Source: Pseudomonadota bacterium (lineage in GTDB: Bacteria; Desulfobacterota; Desulfovibrionia; Desulfovibrionales; Desulfovibrionaceae). From it: a stretch of 7,948 nucleotides of DNA. Shown here in pieces: positions 5,764 to 7,948 of this stretch. The notes beneath the pieces were generated by a model. The model was not told the DNA's origin. It saw nothing but the letters and a program-made list of their open reading frames with translations, and did not search any database. The stretch spans positions 1-7,948 of the forward strand of contig JAEXGX010000386.1 of NCBI GenBank assembly GCA_023450535.1, read 5' to 3'. The number at the start of each line of letters is the position of its first letter. Positions within the stretch are counted from its first letter, which is position 1. The translations under genes were made by a program, and so were the position numbers.

Positions 5764-7206
5764 ATGGGTCATCCCACAGTTTATCCCACCGGCGTTACGC
5801 TGTATAACCCGGAAAAAGCCTGGAGCGGCTATACCATTGTCCCCACCAAAGGGCAGGGGGCTACGCTCATCGACATGAACGGGCAGGAAGTGCATGTCTG
5901 GAAGGATGTACACGGTTTCCCGAACAAGATCTTCCCTGGCGGCATGCTCATGGGCAGTCGCGGCATGCGCAATCCCAAGTACGGCTTGCAGGATCAGCTT
6001 GATCTCATTCAGGTGGACTGGGACGGCAACGTGGTGTGGGAATTCACCAAAGCCGAGTTCATTGAGGATCCGGGCGAGAAGCCGCAGTGGATGGCCCGTC
6101 AGCATCATGACTATCAGCGTGACGGTAACCCCGTTGGCTATTTCGTGCCTGGTATGGAACCCAAAATCGATTCCGGCAACACTCTGGTGCTCTGCCACCG
6201 GGAAGTGAAGTGCCCCTACATCAGTGAAAAACCCCTGCTGGACGACGTGGTGTACGAAGTCAACTGGGAAGGGGAAATTGTGTGGGAATGGCTGTGCTCC
6301 GACCATGCTGAAGAATTCGGTTTCTCCGAAGAGGCGCGCAATGCCATGAGCCGCTGCCCCAACTATCGTGGCGGCACCCTGATCGAAAACGCACCTGCTC
6401 TGGGCGACTGGATGCACATCAACTCGATGTCCAAACTCGGCCCGAACAAATGGTACGATGCGGGCGACGAGCGCTTCCATCCCGACAACATCATTATGGA
6501 CGGCCGCGAAACCAATATCCTCTTCATCATCGACAAGAAGAGCGGCAAGGTAGTGTGGAAGGTCGGTCCCTACTATGATGAAAGCCCCGAACTGAAGAAA
6601 CTGGGCTGGATCATCGGCCAGCACCACGCGCATATGATTCCCCGTGGCCTGCCGGGCGAAGGTAACATTCTGGTGTACGACAATGGCGGATGGGCCGGTT
6701 ACGGCGCTCCCAACCCTGCGGCCCCGATGGGGGTGAAGAACGCCACTCGTGACTGGTCCCGTATTCTTGAGTTCGACCCCACCACGCTCAAGCTGGTATG
6801 GTCCTATACGCCGCATGATGCCGGGTTCGTGGAGCCGCTGGACGCCAACCGCTTCTACAGCCCCTTCATCAGCTCGGCCCAACGCCTGCCCAACGGCAAT
6901 ACGCTGATCACCGAAGGCTCCGACGGGCGCATCTTTGAAGTGACGCCGGAACACGAGGTAGTGTGGGAATTCATTAATCCTCACATGGACAACCGCAACA
7001 TGAATATGGTGTATCGCGCCTACCGTGTGCCCTACGAATGGGTGCCGCAGGCCGAACACGGACCGGAAGTGGCGATCGCCAAACCGGACATGAAGAACTT
7101 CCGCATGCCCGGAGCCGCACCGTTGGGCGCGAAGAAGATCGTCAGCGTGGCGGGAACTACCGGATACCCCTCCGCCGCAGGCGACTGCGTGGGAGCGACG
7201 AACTAG
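5764..7206 (+). CDS. Arylsulfotransferase-family protein without signal peptide (ASST-like, six-bladed propeller)
   Basis: Family members move a sulfuryl group from an aryl sulfate to another acceptor without PAPS. The protein has 480 residues. Six beta-propeller blade marks are visible: NGQEVHVW (40-46), DGNVVWEF (87-94), EGEIVWEW (169-176), SGKVVWKV (260-267), TLKLVWSY (341-348) and EHEVVWEF (396-403). Candidate active-site stretches are DWMHINS (215-221, H218), GQHHAHMIP (285-293) and SRILEFDP (332-339, R333), matching the known family pattern of catalytic His, His and Arg. In the later SAQRLPNGNTLIT segment (371-383) I see no His where a second conserved His is expected. Unlike the periplasmic enterobacterial ASST it has no signal peptide, so it should work in the cytoplasm. 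The start follows AGGAG with eight bases spacing. It lies 99 bases after dctQM and has its own promoter. True substrate and donor are unknown; a non-sulfotransfer role is possible. Confidence 0.85.
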   Translation: MGHPTVYPTGVTLYNPEKAWSGYTIVPTKGQGATLIDMNGQEVHVWKDVHGFPNKIFPGGMLMGSRGMRNPKYGLQDQLDLIQVDWDGNVVWEFTKAEFIEDPGEKPQWMARQHHDYQRDGNPVGYFVPGMEPKIDSGNTLVLCHREVKCPYISEKPLLDDVVYEVNWEGEIVWEWLCSDHAEEFGFSEEARNAMSRCPNYRGGTLIENAPALGDWMHINSMSKLGPNKWYDAGDERFHPDNIIMDGRETNILFIIDKKSGKVVWKVGPYYDESPELKKLGWIIGQHHAHMIPRGLPGEGNILVYDNGGWAGYGAPNPAAPMGVKNATRDWSRILEFDPTTLKLVWSYTPHDAGFVEPLDANRFYSPFISSAQRLPNGNTLITEGSDGRIFEVTPEHEVVWEFINPHMDNRNMNMVYRAYRVPYEWVPQAEHGPEVAIAKPDMKNFRMPGAAPLGAKKIVSVAGTTGYPSAAGDCVGATN

Positions 7207-7762
7207 ACGCGAGAACGCGAATGATGCGCCTTCGGGCACATGAACAATGAAGAACGAGCCGGGGATGGAAACATTTCCGGCTCATTTTGTGTGGGAGCGG
7301 AGGAAAGGGAGAATTGTGTACTGTGAAGGCTTGAGCATTGGACCGCCCTTTGGGCAAGGAAAATAAGGCGCAAACCTGGAAAGAGGTTGTGGCGCAAAAG
7401 CTTGAGCATAGGATTCCGGATGAAATAGTTTGCTTTTTCTTCCGCCCTCCGACACCTCCCCTTGTCAATCCTCTCCCGGGATACCCCTCCCGTTTACTGC
7501 CGCATAAGCCTTCCGGTATCGTTCTATCCTGTCTTTTTTGTTCCCCATTCACCGTCCGTACGCTTGCCGCGAGGCTAGCCCGCTACGCGGTCTACCTCGT
7601 CTCCCGCGTGCTCAATCCAAAGTTAAGTAGTTCCCTTGTCCGGCGTATTCAGAACTTCGAAACCACAAAAAACTTGCAGGATTATGAGAATTCAGAGGAA
7701 GAATCTTTGCGCACCAAATTCTATGCCCTATGCAGGATTTCGGGGTAGTATCGCCGGCAGTT
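7207..7762. other. Long non-coding stretch after the sulfotransferase terminator
   Basis: Apart from the terminator at 7256-7290 I find no supported gene, tRNA or known RNA. A 14-base direct repeat with one mismatch (GCTTGAGCAT then T or A, then GGA) occurs at 7329-7342 and 7400-7413, and GGCGCAAA is repeated at 7367-7374 and 7391-7398. Residual frames on both strands (a 136-residue rightward and a 131-residue leftward one) have no ribosome site or recognisable domain. Confidence 0.5.
7256..7290 (+). terminator. Intrinsic terminator after the sulfotransferase gene
   Basis: GAGCCGGGGATG (7256-7267) pairs with CATTTCCGGCTC (7272-7283), 12 pairs with two G-T wobbles, closed by a GAAA tetraloop and followed by ATTTTGT. 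It lies 50 bases past the stop and should end the transcript. Confidence 0.75.
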
Positions 7763-7788
7763 AAAAAAAATGAGGCGTCGCCGCCCCA
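7763..7788 (-). terminator. Strong leftward intrinsic terminator
   Basis: Read on the minus strand, TGGGGCG (7788-7782) pairs with CGCCTCA (7777-7771) around a GCGA (GNRA) loop (7781-7778), followed at once by eight T (7770-7763). It implies a leftward transcript entering from the right edge or starting in the hairpin-rich end. Confidence 0.75.
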
Positions 7789-7809
7789 TGGACAACGGTT
7801 AAACGACGC

Positions 7810-7849
7810 GCCCGCAAATTGAGCAACGTGTTGCATTCAATTTGCGGGC
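7810..7849. repeat. Long perfect inverted repeat
   Basis: GCCCGCAAATTGA (7810-7822) is perfectly complementary to TCAATTTGCGGGC (7837-7849). Inside it, GCAAC (7823-7827) pairs with GTTGC (7830-7834), so almost all 40 bases fold into one rod with a 2-base bulge. No T-run follows in either direction. It lies within the presumed leftward transcript that ends at 7763. Confidence 0.65.
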
Positions 7850-7860
7850 ATCCACAATTA

Positions 7861-7920
7861 GAGCATTTTTACTTTGAAAATGCTCCCGGAGTTGAACAGA
7901 GCGAGACTCCGCCGCGACGC
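7861..7920. repeat. Double-hairpin repeat element, copy 2
   Basis: Hairpin A pairs GAGCATTTT (7861-7869) with AAAATGCTC (7877-7885). Hairpin B pairs CGGAGTT (7887-7893) with GACTCCG (7905-7911) including one T-G wobble. It is a diverged second copy of the element at 1339-1388, in the same orientation. A further hairpin, GCCGCAA (7928-7934) with TTGCGGC (7940-7946), follows to the window end. Confidence 0.55.
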
Positions 7921-7948
7921 CGGAGTAGCCGCAATTCACTTGCGGCGT

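Noticed and set aside
5758..7239. Leftward 493-residue frame opposite the sulfotransferase gene
   Set aside because: It is longer than the real gene, but its composition is shadow-like, while the rightward frame shows six propeller blade motifs and a good ribosome site.
7560..7625. Possible tRNA or attachment-site remnant (GC-rich hairpin-forming stretch)
   Set aside because: CCGCG/CGCGG and CGAGG/CCTCG can pair, but there is no cloverleaf, anticodon arm or T-loop, and no second copy of an attachment core.
7338..7748. Rightward 136-residue and overlapping leftward 131-residue frames
   Set aside because: No ribosome site, no domain, low-complexity composition; they lie past a terminator in non-coding-like DNA.
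1..7948. CRISPR array, insertion sequence or phage genes
   Set aside because: No regularly spaced repeats, no transposase or integrase frame, and no phage structural genes were seen on either strand.

Overview
The window looks like chromosomal DNA of a moderately GC-rich, anaerobic sulfur-metabolising Gram-negative bacterium. A member of the Desulfovibrionaceae (Desulfovibrio/Bilophila-like) is my best guess. This is inferred from the TRAP transporter, the arylsulfotransferase-family enzyme and the general character of the small zinc-ribbon protein; there is no rRNA or other taxonomic marker to prove it.

Layout. The left part (1-1976) is transcribed leftwards. It holds a 384-residue N-terminal fragment of a degenerate receiver-domain protein with a helical-repeat-like middle, which runs off the left edge. 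A roughly 400-bp gap with a double-hairpin element follows, then a 139-residue zinc-ribbon protein. A doubtful small ORF sits just upstream of that gene. From about 2368 transcription turns rightwards. A promoter and a 5' leader hairpin precede dctP (TRAP substrate-binding protein). A strong GC hairpin lies between dctP and a fused dctQM permease gene. A second promoter, very like the first, precedes a cytosolic arylsulfotransferase-family six-bladed propeller enzyme, which ends in a clear terminator with a GAAA loop. The last 660 bp carry no convincing gene, but the far right end is dense with hairpins and ends in a strong leftward terminator (U8 tail, GNRA loop).

How the genes may work together. 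dctP, dctQM and the sulfotransferase gene share a strand. The dctP and sulfotransferase promoters share the pattern TTGACRTG / AATAGAG / TATATC, so they are probably controlled by the same signal. The binding protein lacks the arginine that most DctP-type proteins use to hold a ligand carboxylate, and the sulfotransferase lacks a signal peptide. Together these suggest an uptake-plus-processing cassette: an anionic, perhaps sulfate-ester, compound is imported by the TRAP system and its sulfuryl group is handled in the cytoplasm. The cassette and the shared promoter are seen in the sequence; the substrate is inference.
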